Source: Kitasatospora papulosa
GTDB lineage: Bacteria; Actinomycetota; Actinomycetes; Streptomycetales; Streptomycetaceae
Direction: 5' to 3'
DNA: 64,000 nt
Assembly: GCF_000717245.1 (NCBI RefSeq)
Contig: NZ_JNYQ01000010.1
Coordinates: forward strand, 1 to 64,000
The notes beneath the pieces are model-generated. The model searched no databases. It was given only the letters and a program-made list of their open reading frames with translations, and was not told where the DNA came from. Shown piece after piece: positions 44,636 to 52,881 of the stretch. The translations under genes were made by a program, and so were the position numbers. Position 1 is the first letter of the stretch. Every line of letters starts with the position of its first letter.

Positions 44636-44851
44636 ATGGCACCTGTACCGACCCCTCCCGCCCAGCCGGAAGACACCACCGACTCGTACGTCGGCCTCGA
44701 CGCCGAGGCCGCCGAACGGCAGGCCAGAGCCCGTGGCTGGAGCACGGTCCGCGCTCTCCCGCCGGGCACCGTCATCACCATGGAGTTCCGCGGCGGGCGC
44801 ATCAACTTCGAGGTGGACGCCTCGACCGTGACCCGCTGCTGGGTCGGCTGA
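44636..44851 (+). CDS. I78-family peptidase inhibitor-like small protein
   Basis: The 71-residue protein matches the I78 (Elastin-degrading peptidase inhibitor-like) pattern: LDAEAAERQARARGW, VRALPPGTVITMEFRGGRIN and VDASTVTRCWVG. Family members are small, tight-binding serine peptidase inhibitors. No signal peptide is seen, so it would act inside the cell unless it is exported another way. It is followed immediately by a hairpin terminator and stands alone as a single gene. Confidence 0.8.
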   Translation: MAPVPTPPAQPEDTTDSYVGLDAEAAERQARARGWSTVRALPPGTVITMEFRGGRINFEVDASTVTRCWVG

Positions 44852-44869
44852 ACCCGGCCCCCGACGAGT

Positions 44870-44897
44870 GAAGGCCCCGACCGGAGTCGGGGCCTTC
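44870..44897. terminator. Hairpin between I78-like gene and PAP2 gene
   Basis: A 12-bp perfect stem (GAAGGCCCCGAC / GTCGGGGCCTTC) with a 4-nt loop between convergent genes. Confidence 0.8.
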
Positions 44898-44953
44898 GCC
44901 GTGTGCGGGAGCCGGTGCGTCCGGCGTCCGCGCAGGTGCCTGGGGTGCGGCGG

Positions 44954-45988
44954 TCAGGGAGCCACCGGGCCGCCCGCCACCGGCCGGGCCGGACCCGCGC
45001 TGCTCCGCGGAGGACGCTCCGCGTGCGGCGGACGGCGCGTGCCGGCCGGCGGCGTACGCTCCGCGCGCACCGGGTGTCCCTGGTGCGCCCGCGCGCGGGC
45101 CGCCGTGCCCGCACGAGCCGCCGCCCCGGATGCCGTGCTCCTGCTGTTCATGGCCTCCCGGGCCGCCGCCTCGGGGCCCGTCCCGCTGCCCGGTGTGCGG
45201 GGCAGCAGGACCGGCTCCGGACTCACGGGGGCCGGCGGAACGGACTCCCGGAGCCGGCGACGGGCCCGCCACTGCTCACGCACCGCGAGGATCCAGGCCT
45301 CGGTGCGGGTGATCAGCGGCTCGAACCACGGCAGGGCCAGCAGGATCAGCAGCCCGGCCGCCCAGCCCAGCAGGACGTCGCTGAGCCAGTGGGTGCCGAT
45401 GTAGACGGTGGTGAGACCCACGCCCAGCGAGACGAAGGCGGAGAGGGCCGACAGATAGCGCCTGGCGCGCGGTGTGGTCGCCAGATAGGCCAGGATTCCC
45501 CAGGTCACCACGGCATTGGCGGTGTGTCCCGAAGGAAATATATCGCCGCCGGCGAAGAGCTCCGCCGAGCCGATCTGGGTGGCGTAGTGCGGTCCGAGCC
45601 GCCCCAGGCCGAGCTTGACCGCCCCCACCGACAGATTGAGCAGCAGCAGGGAGGTGCCCAGGGTGAGCAGCGGGCGCAGCGTGTGCTGCCGCCAGGAGCG
45701 CCAGCCGAGCCAGGAGGCGACCATCACGGCCGTCGGGCCACGCTGGCCGAGCACGACGTAGTAGTCGAGGAAGGCGTGGAGCTCCGGCCACTGCTGGTAC
45801 GGCCGGAACAGCATGACCTTCCAGTCGAGGGCCACCAGCCAGGACGAGACGAGCACGGCGAGGACGATGGCGAGATAGAACGCCAAAGTCCCGCCGAAGA
45901 GAGCGATGCGGTGACGGCTCATCCGCGGGGTCTCTATCTTCGGCGGTTCCGGCTCCCGGTCCAGACGGGCAAAGATGTCGGTACGCAC
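44954..45988 (-). CDS. PAP2-family membrane phosphatase
   Basis: The ~344-residue protein has six predicted transmembrane helices and the three PAP2 signatures: KLGLGRLGPH, DIFPSGHTANAV, and a third motif in TVYIGTHWLSDVLLGW with the catalytic His. These enzymes remove phosphate from lipid phosphates or pyrophosphates. The C-terminal ~120 residues are Ala/Pro/Arg-rich and cytoplasmic, longer than usual. Start is uncertain: GTG 45988 or ATG 45922, which begins nearer the first helix. Confidence 0.85.
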   Translation of the reverse strand: MRTDIFARLDREPEPPKIETPRMSRHRIALFGGTLAFYLAIVLAVLVSSWLVALDWKVMLFRPYQQWPELHAFLDYYVVLGQRGPTAVMVASWLGWRSWRQHTLRPLLTLGTSLLLLNLSVGAVKLGLGRLGPHYATQIGSAELFAGGDIFPSGHTANAVVTWGILAYLATTPRARRYLSALSAFVSLGVGLTTVYIGTHWLSDVLLGWAAGLLILLALPWFEPLITRTEAWILAVREQWRARRRLRESVPPAPVSPEPVLLPRTPGSGTGPEAAAREAMNSRSTASGAAARAGTAARARAHQGHPVRAERTPPAGTRRPPHAERPPRSSAGPARPVAGGPVAP

Positions 45989-46466
45989 GCAATGGACGTT
46001 ACAGCGAGTGAGTGTGTGATCCGGCCGATCCCGCGTCTTTGTGATGACGATGTGATGTGGACTTTGTCTCAGGCAGGTATCCATTCCCCGCGCTCCGGGG
46101 AATGTCTTCGGGTCGTCGGCTATTCGTTCCGGCTGCTATTCGCAGAAATGTTTGAGGGTCGCTGAAATGATTGCGCGCGGCCGCGCGACGTGGCCGCGGG
46201 CTCATTCACGGGTGCTGCCGTCCGGGCGGACCGTGCCTGCCCGGGACACCGGTGTGCGGGTCCGGACGTCACCCCGGGTGCAGGCGGTGACGTGGTGTAC
46301 GCCACACCGGGTGCCCGGTGAACGTATGAGCTGCACCACGCGTGACCACCGGGAACTCGCGTACGCTGACGGCTCACTCGCCCGTCGATGCCGGGCCGGG
46401 GGATGCCGGAGCCGGATCCCCAGCGGGTCTGCCGAGCGCGAGGGACACACTGTGGGAGGTACGTAC
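45989..46466. other. Divergent intergenic region, PAP2 / MFS transporter
   Basis: 478 bp that must hold both promoters. GGGAGG (46454-46459) is the ribosome-binding site of the transporter. The region 46240-46330 is rich in short inverted GGTGTG/CACACC and CCGGG/CCCGG elements, but none forms a clear operator. Confidence 0.5.
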
Positions 46467-48179
46467 ATGAGCGGGACGTCCACGGCCGCGAGCAGGCTGC
46501 GCGCGGCAGCCGACGGTGCCAACCGGTGGGCCGTCCTGGTCGTCCTCTGCCTCAGCCTGCTGCTCGTCGCGCTCGACGCGACCGTGCTGCACGTCGCCGT
46601 ACCCGCCGTCACCGAGGACCTGCGGCCCAGCGCCGTCGGCCTGCTGTGGATCGTGGACGCCTACCCGCTGGTCTGCGCCTCGCTGCTGATCCTCTTCGGC
46701 ACGCTGGGTGACCGGATCGGCAGACGGCGCGTCCTCCTCCTCGGCTACGCCCTCTTCGGGATCGCCTCCGCGCTCGCCGCCACGGCGGACTCGCCCGGTG
46801 TGCTCATCGCGGCGCGCGCCCTGCTCGGTGTGGGCGGCGCGATGATCATGCCGGCCACCCTGTCGATACTGCGCCAGGTCTTCCCCGACCGCCGCGAGCG
46901 GGCCATGGCCATCGGCATATGGACCGCGGTGGCCGCGGTCGGCGCCGCCACCGGGCCGGTCATCGGCGGCTTCCTCGTCGAGCACTACTGGTGGGGTTCG
47001 GTCTTCCTCATCAACATCCCGCTCATGGCGCTGATCCTCCCGGTCGCGCGCTGGCTGCTGCCGGAGTCCCGGGGGGAGAGCGACGGCCCCTGGGACGTGC
47101 TCGGCGCGCTGATGGCCGCCGCCGGGGTGCTCGGGGTCGTTCTCGGGATCAAGCGGATCGGCGGGCGGGAGGGGCTGACCGACCCCGCCACGCTCGTCCC
47201 CCTGCTCGTCGGAGCCGCGCTCGTCGTGCTCTTCGTGCGCAGGCAGAAGCGGCGTACCCACCCGTTGATCGACATCGCGATGTTCTCCCGGCCCGCCTTC
47301 AGCACGGCGGTGGGCTGCATCGTGCTCGCCATGCTGGCCCTGGTCGGCCTGGAGCTGATCGCGGTCCAGTACCTCCAGCTCGTCCTGGACCTCAGCCCGC
47401 TGGAGACCGGCCTGCGGCTCCTTCCGCTGACCTTCGCCGCGATGGCGGCCGGTGCCACGGGTTCGTACACCCTCAGCCGTGTCGGTCCCCGCCGGATGGT
47501 CGGCTGGGGCTTCGTCCTGACGGCGGCCTCGGTGCTCCTGCTGACCCTGATGGGCCAGCACGACCGGCCGGTGCTGCTCACCGCCGGGTTCGTGCTGCTG
47601 GGGTTCGGGCTCCAGTCCACGCTGTTCGGGGCGTACGAATCGATGCTGAGCGAGGTCCCCGCAGAGCGCGCGGGAGGCGCGGCGGCGATCGGCGAGACCT
47701 CGTACCAGCTGGGTGCGGGCATGGGGATCGCGCTGCTCGGCAGTGTCATGAACGCGGCCTACGCCCCCGGGCTCTCCCGGGTCCACGAGGAGGGCGTCCC
47801 CCCGGCGGCGGGATCGGCCGCCTCGCACTCGCTGGGCGAGGCCTACCAGGTGGCCGGCCGGCTCGGCGGCCCGCTGGGCGACCTGCTGCGGAACACCGCC
47901 CGGCACGCCTTCGTCGACGGTCTCCACCTCACGCTGCTGGTCAGCGCAGGCCTGCTGCTGCTCGGGGCGCTGGCGGCGCTGCGACTGCCGCGGGTCATGG
48001 ACTGCACCGAGGCGAAGCGGGCCTGCGAGGACCGGACCGCCGCGGTGCCGGAGCAGGCCGCCGCACACCACGAGGCACGTCCCGTCCCGGCGCCCGACGG
48101 TCCGGGACGGCGGCGGGTCCCCCCGCCCTCCCGGCGTGAACCCGCCGAGGTCACGGGCTCTGGACGGGCGGCACGCTGA
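46467..48179 (+). CDS. DHA2-family MFS drug efflux transporter
   Basis: The 570-residue protein has 14 predicted transmembrane helices and DHA2 motifs: CLSLLLVALDATVLHVAVPAV in helix 1 (with an Asp typical of motif D1), GTLGDRIGRRRVLLLGY (motif A), ARALLGVGGAMIMPATLS and GPVIGGFLVEHYWW (motif C, antiporter). Members export drugs or lipophilic cations by proton antiport. The C-terminal ~70 residues are Pro/Arg-rich and probably disordered. ATG 46467 follows GGGAGG. No regulator is adjacent. Confidence 0.92.
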   Translation: MSGTSTAASRLRAAADGANRWAVLVVLCLSLLLVALDATVLHVAVPAVTEDLRPSAVGLLWIVDAYPLVCASLLILFGTLGDRIGRRRVLLLGYALFGIASALAATADSPGVLIAARALLGVGGAMIMPATLSILRQVFPDRRERAMAIGIWTAVAAVGAATGPVIGGFLVEHYWWGSVFLINIPLMALILPVARWLLPESRGESDGPWDVLGALMAAAGVLGVVLGIKRIGGREGLTDPATLVPLLVGAALVVLFVRRQKRRTHPLIDIAMFSRPAFSTAVGCIVLAMLALVGLELIAVQYLQLVLDLSPLETGLRLLPLTFAAMAAGATGSYTLSRVGPRRMVGWGFVLTAASVLLLTLMGQHDRPVLLTAGFVLLGFGLQSTLFGAYESMLSEVPAERAGGAAAIGETSYQLGAGMGIALLGSVMNAAYAPGLSRVHEEGVPPAAGSAASHSLGEAYQVAGRLGGPLGDLLRNTARHAFVDGLHLTLLVSAGLLLLGALAALRLPRVMDCTEAKRACEDRTAAVPEQAAAHHEARPVPAPDGPGRRRVPPPSRREPAEVTGSGRAAR

Positions 48180-48268
48180 GCCGTACCGTCGGCACGGCGC
48201 CGTAACTATCACTGCTAGTTTCAGTACCGTGGCGTGTTTCTGTACCGAGCGAGCCGCCGGAGGCACTC

Positions 48269-49498
48269 ATGTCCACCACCGAGTCCGTGAAGCCGTCGGA
48301 GCCCTCGAAGGCCCCGCCGTTCGATCCGGGCGACCCCCTCGGCATCGACGATCTCCTCGACCCCGAGGACCTGGCGATCCGGGACACCGTGCGCACCTGG
48401 GCCGCGGACCGGGTCCTGCCGCACATCGCCGAGTGGTACGAGAACGGCGAACTCCCCGGCATCCGCGAGCTGGCCCGCGAACTGGGGTCGCTCGGCGCGC
48501 TGGGCATGTCCCTCAAGGGGTACGGCTGCGCGGGCGCGAGCGCCGTCCAGTACGGCCTGGCCTGTCTGGAGCTGGAGGCCGCCGACTCCGGCATCCGCTC
48601 GCTGGTCTCCGTCCAGGGCTCCCTGGCCATGTACGCGATCCACCGTTTCGGCTCCGAGGAGCAGAAGGAGCGCTGGCTGCCCGGCATGGCGGCCGGCGAG
48701 ACCATCGGCTGCTTCGGTCTCACCGAGCCCGACCACGGCTCCGACCCCGCGGGGATGCGGACCCGCGCCGAGCGGGACGGCACGGACTGGGTCCTCACCG
48801 GCCGCAAGATGTGGATCACCAACGGGTCGGTGGCCGGGGTCGCCGTCGTATGGGCGCAGACCGACGAGGAGGGCGGCGGCTCGGGGATCCGCGGATTCGT
48901 CGTGCCCACGGACAGCCCCGGCTTCTCCGCCCCGGAGATCAGGCACAAGTGGTCGCTGCGCGCCTCGGTCACCAGCGAGCTGGTCCTGGACGGCGTCCGG
49001 CTGCCCGCCGACGCGGTCCTGCCCGGGGCCACCGGGCTGCGGGGGCCGCTCAGCTGTCTGAGCCACGCCCGCTACGGCATCGTCTGGGGAGCCATGGGCG
49101 CGGCGCGCGCCAGTTTCGAGGCGGCACTGGACTACGCGAAGTCCCGTGCGCAGTTCGGCCGGCCGATCGGAGGATTCCAGCTCACCCAGGCCAAGCTCGC
49201 GGACATGGCCCTGGAGCTCCACAAGGGCATCCTGCTCGCCCACCATCTGGGCCGCCGTATGGACGCCGGAAGGATCCGCCCGGAGCAGGTCAGTTTCGGG
49301 AAGCTCAACAACGTGCGGGAGGCGATCGAGATCTGCCGCACCTCGCGGACGATCCTCGGCGCCAACGGAGTCTCGCTGGAGTACCCGGTGATGCGTCACG
49401 CGACGAACCTGGAGTCGGTCCTCACCTACGAGGGGACCGTCGAGATGCACCAGCTGGTGCTGGGCAAGGCGCTCACCGGTCTGGACGCCTTCCGGTAG
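48269..49498 (+). CDS. Acyl-CoA dehydrogenase, glutaryl-CoA dehydrogenase-like
   Basis: The 409-residue flavoenzyme has the acyl-CoA dehydrogenase domains: an N-terminal helical part with LDPEDLAIRDTVRTWAADRV, FAD-binding TIGCFGLTEPDHGSDPAGM and WITNGSVAGV, then YAKSRAQFGRPIGGFQLTQAKLADM. The catalytic Glu388 in the YEGT segment near the C-terminus matches the glutaryl-CoA dehydrogenase branch, which degrades lysine and tryptophan via crotonyl-CoA. ATG 48269 begins shortly after a GGAGG-like site. It appears monocistronic. Confidence 0.9.
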   Translation: MSTTESVKPSEPSKAPPFDPGDPLGIDDLLDPEDLAIRDTVRTWAADRVLPHIAEWYENGELPGIRELARELGSLGALGMSLKGYGCAGASAVQYGLACLELEAADSGIRSLVSVQGSLAMYAIHRFGSEEQKERWLPGMAAGETIGCFGLTEPDHGSDPAGMRTRAERDGTDWVLTGRKMWITNGSVAGVAVVWAQTDEEGGGSGIRGFVVPTDSPGFSAPEIRHKWSLRASVTSELVLDGVRLPADAVLPGATGLRGPLSCLSHARYGIVWGAMGAARASFEAALDYAKSRAQFGRPIGGFQLTQAKLADMALELHKGILLAHHLGRRMDAGRIRPEQVSFGKLNNVREAIEICRTSRTILGANGVSLEYPVMRHATNLESVLTYEGTVEMHQLVLGKALTGLDAFR

Positions 49499-49519
49499 GG
49501 CGTCCGGCGAGCACCTCGC

Positions 49520-49960
49520 TCAGCTCTGGTTGAAGAAGCCGTCGGCCGACCGGCCGCCGGCTTCGCCGTTGACCACCTCGGTGTGGGCCGGGGACAGCAG
49601 GAAGACCCGGGTCGCCACGCGTTCGATCGAACCGTGCAGTCCGAAGATCAGACCCGCGGCGAAGTCCACGACGCGCTTGGCGTCACCCGGATCCATGGCG
49701 GTGAGGTTGACGATCACCGGAACACCGTCCCGGAAGAGCTCACCGATGGCGCGTGCGTCGCGGAAGCTGTCCGGGGTGACCGTGGCGATCCGGCGGCCCG
49801 TGTCCTCGGCCTTCTCGGAGGCGACCCGGACCCGGGGGTCGGTCACCCATGGCTGATTCGTGCCGGTCTCAGCATCCTCGGAGTACTCGTCGTCGTAGTA
49901 CCGCTCGTCGTTGTCCTCCACGAGGCCCAGCCAGGCGCTCGCCTTGCGCACCGATCCCAT
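49520..49960 (-). CDS. sflA: SepF-like cell division protein (SflA-type)
   Basis: The 146-residue protein has an N-terminal membrane-targeting helix (MGSVRKASAWLGLVE), an acidic linker and a SepF domain (~58-130) with RDARAIGELFRDGVPVIVNL, DPGDAKRVVDFAAGLIFGLHG and VATRVFLLSPA. SepF proteins bend membranes and tether FtsZ. Streptomyces carries a main SepF plus SepF-like SflA and SflB. From memory the position near a DUF5685 and acyl-CoA dehydrogenase gene matches SCO1749 (SflA); the ftsZ-linked SepF gene is not here. It is divergent from the DUF5685 gene. Confidence 0.82.
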   Translation of the reverse strand: MGSVRKASAWLGLVEDNDERYYDDEYSEDAETGTNQPWVTDPRVRVASEKAEDTGRRIATVTPDSFRDARAIGELFRDGVPVIVNLTAMDPGDAKRVVDFAAGLIFGLHGSIERVATRVFLLSPAHTEVVNGEAGGRSADGFFNQS

Positions 49961-50270
49961 GGACGCCTCCTCTCACCGCGGTTCGTTGGTGTTCCGTATC
50001 TCTTTCCTATCCCTATGGTCGTCCATGATGCGGAGCGAGCGCCAAGGGGATAGTCGCCGCACAGACGATTCGTGACGCTACTGGTGCAGAACATGTGGCG
50101 ATTCGTCAGGGTACCTACCGCATCAGGGGCCTTGCGGAACGAAAATATGATCCAGCCGGTCCGTACGGGTGATATGGGGGGCGTACGGGTGAACGGACCG
50201 CCCGATACGATGCACGCCGCGCAGGTGCACGAGCGCTGCTCGTCGGATGAACGGCTACCGGGGGATCGTT
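49961..50270. promoter_or_regulatory. Divergent promoter region, SepF-like / DUF5685, with direct repeats
   Basis: 310 bp. Two identical 11-bp direct repeats CGTACGGGTGA (50162-50172 and 50182-50192) spaced by 20 bp are enclosed by CGGTCCG (50157-50163) and CGGACCG (50194-50200). TATGAT (50146-50151) is a possible -10 element. The 20-bp period puts repeats on one DNA face, as for a regulator that binds twice. Confidence 0.5.
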
Positions 50271-51467
50271 GTGTTCGGAATCGTGAGGCCATGTACCCAT
50301 CGGCTCTCCGAGGGGCTCAAGACCGAGTGGATGGCTCATCTCTGCGGGTTGTGCCTCGCTCTGCGGGCGGACCACGGCCAGTTCGCACGCGTCGTCACGA
50401 ACTACGACGGCCTCATCGTCTCGGTCCTGACGGAGGCTCAGGCCGAACGTTCGGACGGGCGTCGGCGCACCGCGGGACCCTGCCCGCTGCGCTCGATGCG
50501 GACGGCTCCGGTCGCCCGCGGGGAGGGCGCCAGGCTGGCCGCGGCCGTGTCGCTCGTACTGGCGTCGGCGAAGGTCCGCGACCATGTGGCCGACCGGGAC
50601 GGACTGTTGAAGCGGCGGCCGGTGGCCGCCGCCGCGCGCCGGGTCGCGGCGGGCTGGGACAGGGCCGGGGCACGCACCGGGGCGGAGCTCGGCTTCGACA
50701 CGGCGGTCCTCGTCGACGCCGTCGACCGGCAGACCGGGATCGAGTCCCTCGCCGGGCCGGGCACCCCGCTCCTGGCGGTCACCGAACCCACCGAGACGGC
50801 GACGGCCGCGGCGTTCGCGCACACCGCCGTGCTCGCGGGCAAGCCGCAGAACGCGGCCGCGCTCGCCGAGGCGGGCCGGCTCTTCGGCCGGCTCGCCCAC
50901 CTGCTGGACGCCGTGGAGGACAGGGAAGCTGACGCCGCGTCGGGTGCCTGGAACCCGCTCACCGCGACCGGCACACCGCTGACGGAGGCCCGCCGGCTGT
51001 GCGACGACGCGTTGCACGGCGTGCGCCTCGCGATGCGGGACGCGGAGTTCACCGACGCCGCACTGGCGCACGTGCTCCTGGTGCACGAGCTGCGGCGCTC
51101 CGTGGACCGAGCCTTCGGCTCCACGGCGTGCTCCCACCAGCCGGGCGGTGCGCCCTCGGGGGCGTTCGGCCCGCCGCCCGGCAATCCGTACGCGCCCGCC
51201 GGCCCTCCGGGGCCGCCCCTCCCGCCCGAGCCGCCCCGCAACCGCCGTGGTCTGATCGCCGGCTGCCTGGTCTGGGCCGGGCTCGCGTGCACCTGCCAGA
51301 TGTGCTGTGCCGGCACCTTTAACGACCCGTGGACCGGCCAGGAGCGTGAGGGGCTCTGCCACAAGAACGACTGCTGCGACTGGTGTGAAGGCTGCGGCGA
51401 GGGGTGCAACTGCTGCAACAACTGCTGCAGCTGCTGCGAGGGCTGCGACTGCGGGTGCGACTGCTGA
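50271..51467 (+). CDS. DUF5685 family protein with cysteine-rich C-terminal tail
   Basis: The ~398-residue protein has an N-terminal DUF5685-like region (PCTHRLSEGLKTEWMAHLCG, LCLALR, NYDGLIVSVL), a helical middle, a Pro/Gly spacer and a short hydrophobic stretch (RGLIAGCLVWAGLAC). The last ~60 residues contain about 20 Cys, mostly as CC, CxC and CxxC. The tail resembles a metal-binding or thiol sink, but no metallothionein family is recognised. A GGGGGA site supports GTG 50271; ATG 50247 is in frame. Function unknown; thiol/metal chemistry is an inference. Confidence 0.8.
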   Translation: MFGIVRPCTHRLSEGLKTEWMAHLCGLCLALRADHGQFARVVTNYDGLIVSVLTEAQAERSDGRRRTAGPCPLRSMRTAPVARGEGARLAAAVSLVLASAKVRDHVADRDGLLKRRPVAAAARRVAAGWDRAGARTGAELGFDTAVLVDAVDRQTGIESLAGPGTPLLAVTEPTETATAAAFAHTAVLAGKPQNAAALAEAGRLFGRLAHLLDAVEDREADAASGAWNPLTATGTPLTEARRLCDDALHGVRLAMRDAEFTDAALAHVLLVHELRRSVDRAFGSTACSHQPGGAPSGAFGPPPGNPYAPAGPPGPPLPPEPPRNRRGLIAGCLVWAGLACTCQMCCAGTFNDPWTGQEREGLCHKNDCCDWCEGCGEGCNCCNNCCSCCEGCDCGCDC

Positions 51468-51495
51468 CGGTCCGTCAGGCAGCCGCCTTACGGTC

Positions 51496-52434
51496 TCACC
51501 CGATCTCGGGCGGCGAGATCTGCGAGGTGCGGATCGCCGACTCGGAGGTGCCCCACTTCTTCAGGATGCGGTCGTAGGTGCCGTCGGCCTTGAGGGCGTT
51601 GACCGCCGCCTGGAAGGCCGGCGCCAACGGGGTGCCCTTCTTGAACGCGAAGCCGACGTCGAGCCGCTTGAACTCGTTGAGGAAGCGCAGCCCCTCCTGC
51701 TGCGCCACGGCGTAGCGCAGCCCGTTGATCGTGGACATCAGGACGTCGCTGCGGCCCTGCCGGAGCGAGATCCAGACCGCTGCCTGATCGGCGTACGTCT
51801 TGACCTCGTACGGCTTCTTGCCGGCGTCGGCGCACCGGTGCCTGTTCTCCTCCAGGGTCGCCTCGAAGGTGGTCCCCGCGCCGGTGCCGACGGTCAGCCC
51901 GCAGAGCTGGGTGAGGTCGGTGACCTTCTTCAGATCGCTGTCGTCGCGGACGGCGAACCCCTGCCCGTCGTTGATGTACGTGACGAAGTCGATCGTCCTG
52001 CGGCGCTCCTCCGTCACCCCGAAGTTGCCGGTGCCCAGGTCGTACTTGCCGCTGCCGAGGGCCGGCAGGATCGCCTCGAAGGAGGCGACCTCCCGCTTCA
52101 GCCTCAGCCCGAGCATCCTGGCCACGGCGTCCGCGAAGTCGATGTCGGCGCCCGCGAGCGTCCTGCCGTCCTCCTCGTAGAACGCCCCGGGCGGGGCGCC
52201 GACGCTGGACGCGAGGGACAGGGTGCCCGAGGCGCGCACCTTCTCGGGCAGCAGCTTCGCCGCGTCGTCGTCCCGCTTCACGGACGAGACCACATCGGTC
52301 GTCGGGGTCTTCCCCCCGGCGGCTGCCCCGGCTCCGGCCGGCGCGGCGGCGGGGTCACCCGACCCGCACGCGATGAGCGAGAGGGCGGCCACGGTGATCA
52401 GCGCGAAGGCAGCGGTGTGCCGGGTTCGGGGCAT
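51496..52434 (-). CDS. Amino-acid-type ABC substrate-binding lipoprotein
   Basis: The 312-residue protein has a lipoprotein signal with lipobox LIAC (Cys23) and a periplasmic-binding-protein fold of the polar amino acid family (GTLSLASSVGAPPGAFYEED; IDFADAVARMLGL; YDLGTGNFGVTEERRRTIDF; YDRILKKWGTS). It captures a solute outside the membrane. It is divergent from the permease operon starting at 52882 and shares the sulfur cluster with a second binding protein. A leader peptide gene with C-terminal Cys codons lies 181 bp upstream on the same strand. Ligand probably a sulfur amino acid derivative, inferred from context. Confidence 0.88.
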   Translation of the reverse strand: MPRTRHTAAFALITVAALSLIACGSGDPAAAPAGAGAAAGGKTPTTDVVSSVKRDDDAAKLLPEKVRASGTLSLASSVGAPPGAFYEEDGRTLAGADIDFADAVARMLGLRLKREVASFEAILPALGSGKYDLGTGNFGVTEERRRTIDFVTYINDGQGFAVRDDSDLKKVTDLTQLCGLTVGTGAGTTFEATLEENRHRCADAGKKPYEVKTYADQAAVWISLRQGRSDVLMSTINGLRYAVAQQEGLRFLNEFKRLDVGFAFKKGTPLAPAFQAAVNALKADGTYDRILKKWGTSESAIRTSQISPPEIG

Positions 52435-52436
52435 GG

Positions 52437-52449
52437 CGGAGTTTCTCCG
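52437..52449 (-). promoter_or_regulatory. Ribosome-binding site in a small hairpin
   Basis: On the minus strand CGGAG-AAA-CTCCG lies just before the ATG of the binding-protein gene. The 5' CGGAG (52445-52449) is the likely ribosome-binding site, ten bases from the ATG, and it pairs with the 3' arm, so folding would lower translation. Confidence 0.5.
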
Positions 52450-52462
52450 GGTTCGTCGACCG

Positions 52463-52490
52463 CGCTCCGGTGCCTGGGCGGCACGGAGCG
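52463..52490 (-). terminator. Hairpin between leader peptide and binding-protein gene (possible attenuator)
   Basis: An 11-bp stem with one bulge (CGCTCCGTGCC / GGCACCGGAGCG in the minus-strand RNA) sits in the 181-nt leader after the peptide stop. No U-run follows; it could act as a Rho-independent-like pause or an antiterminator partner. Confidence 0.45.
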
Positions 52491-52615
52491 TCGGGGCGGG
52501 AGATCAGCGGTACGAGGGGAGGGCGGAGCGAGGTTGTGTGCGCGAAGGAACGCGGGGAAGTCCGCTCGAGCGCCCGAGGCGCGAGCGGGAGGAACGACGA
52601 CGCAGGGGGGTCAGC

Positions 52616-52687
52616 TCAACAGGAACAGGACCACACACGACCGAAGTCGATGTGGGAGCGGGTGACCAGCCACAGCTGCGGATGCAT
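52616..52687 (-). CDS. 23-residue cysteine leader peptide
   Basis: A 24-codon frame starts at ATG 52687 and ends with TGA at 52616. The peptide begins MHPQLWLV and continues with RSHIDFGRVWSCSC before the stop. The R-x-H-[IV]-D-[FL]-G-R core followed by terminal Cys codons matches, from memory, a family of short actinobacterial putative leader peptides placed before sulfur-assimilation genes. Ribosome stalling at Cys codons when Cys-tRNA is scarce would change folding of the 181-nt leader RNA and switch on the substrate-binding protein. No strong ribosome-binding site is visible, which weakens the call. Confidence 0.72.
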   Translation of the reverse strand: MHPQLWLVTRSHIDFGRVWSCSC

Positions 52688-52881
52688 GGCCCAAGTGGAA
52701 CAGGCATCCGGTTGCGCGTCAACCGAGGTGAGACGTACGGCTCACACTGTGGACAAGCTTGACAACGGCACCGGGTGACGCTTTTCTCGGAGGCGGACCG
52801 GCGCTGAGGGGCCCGGTCCACGTTGTGTCACGCGTCGAAGGCACGCCCCGTGTTCGATCTCTGCATCCACGGAGCCTTCGC

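Noticed and set aside
46374..48266. 630-codon minus-strand frame opposite the MFS transporter
   Set aside because: Composition is shadow-like and the plus-strand transporter has clear motifs and a ribosome-binding site.
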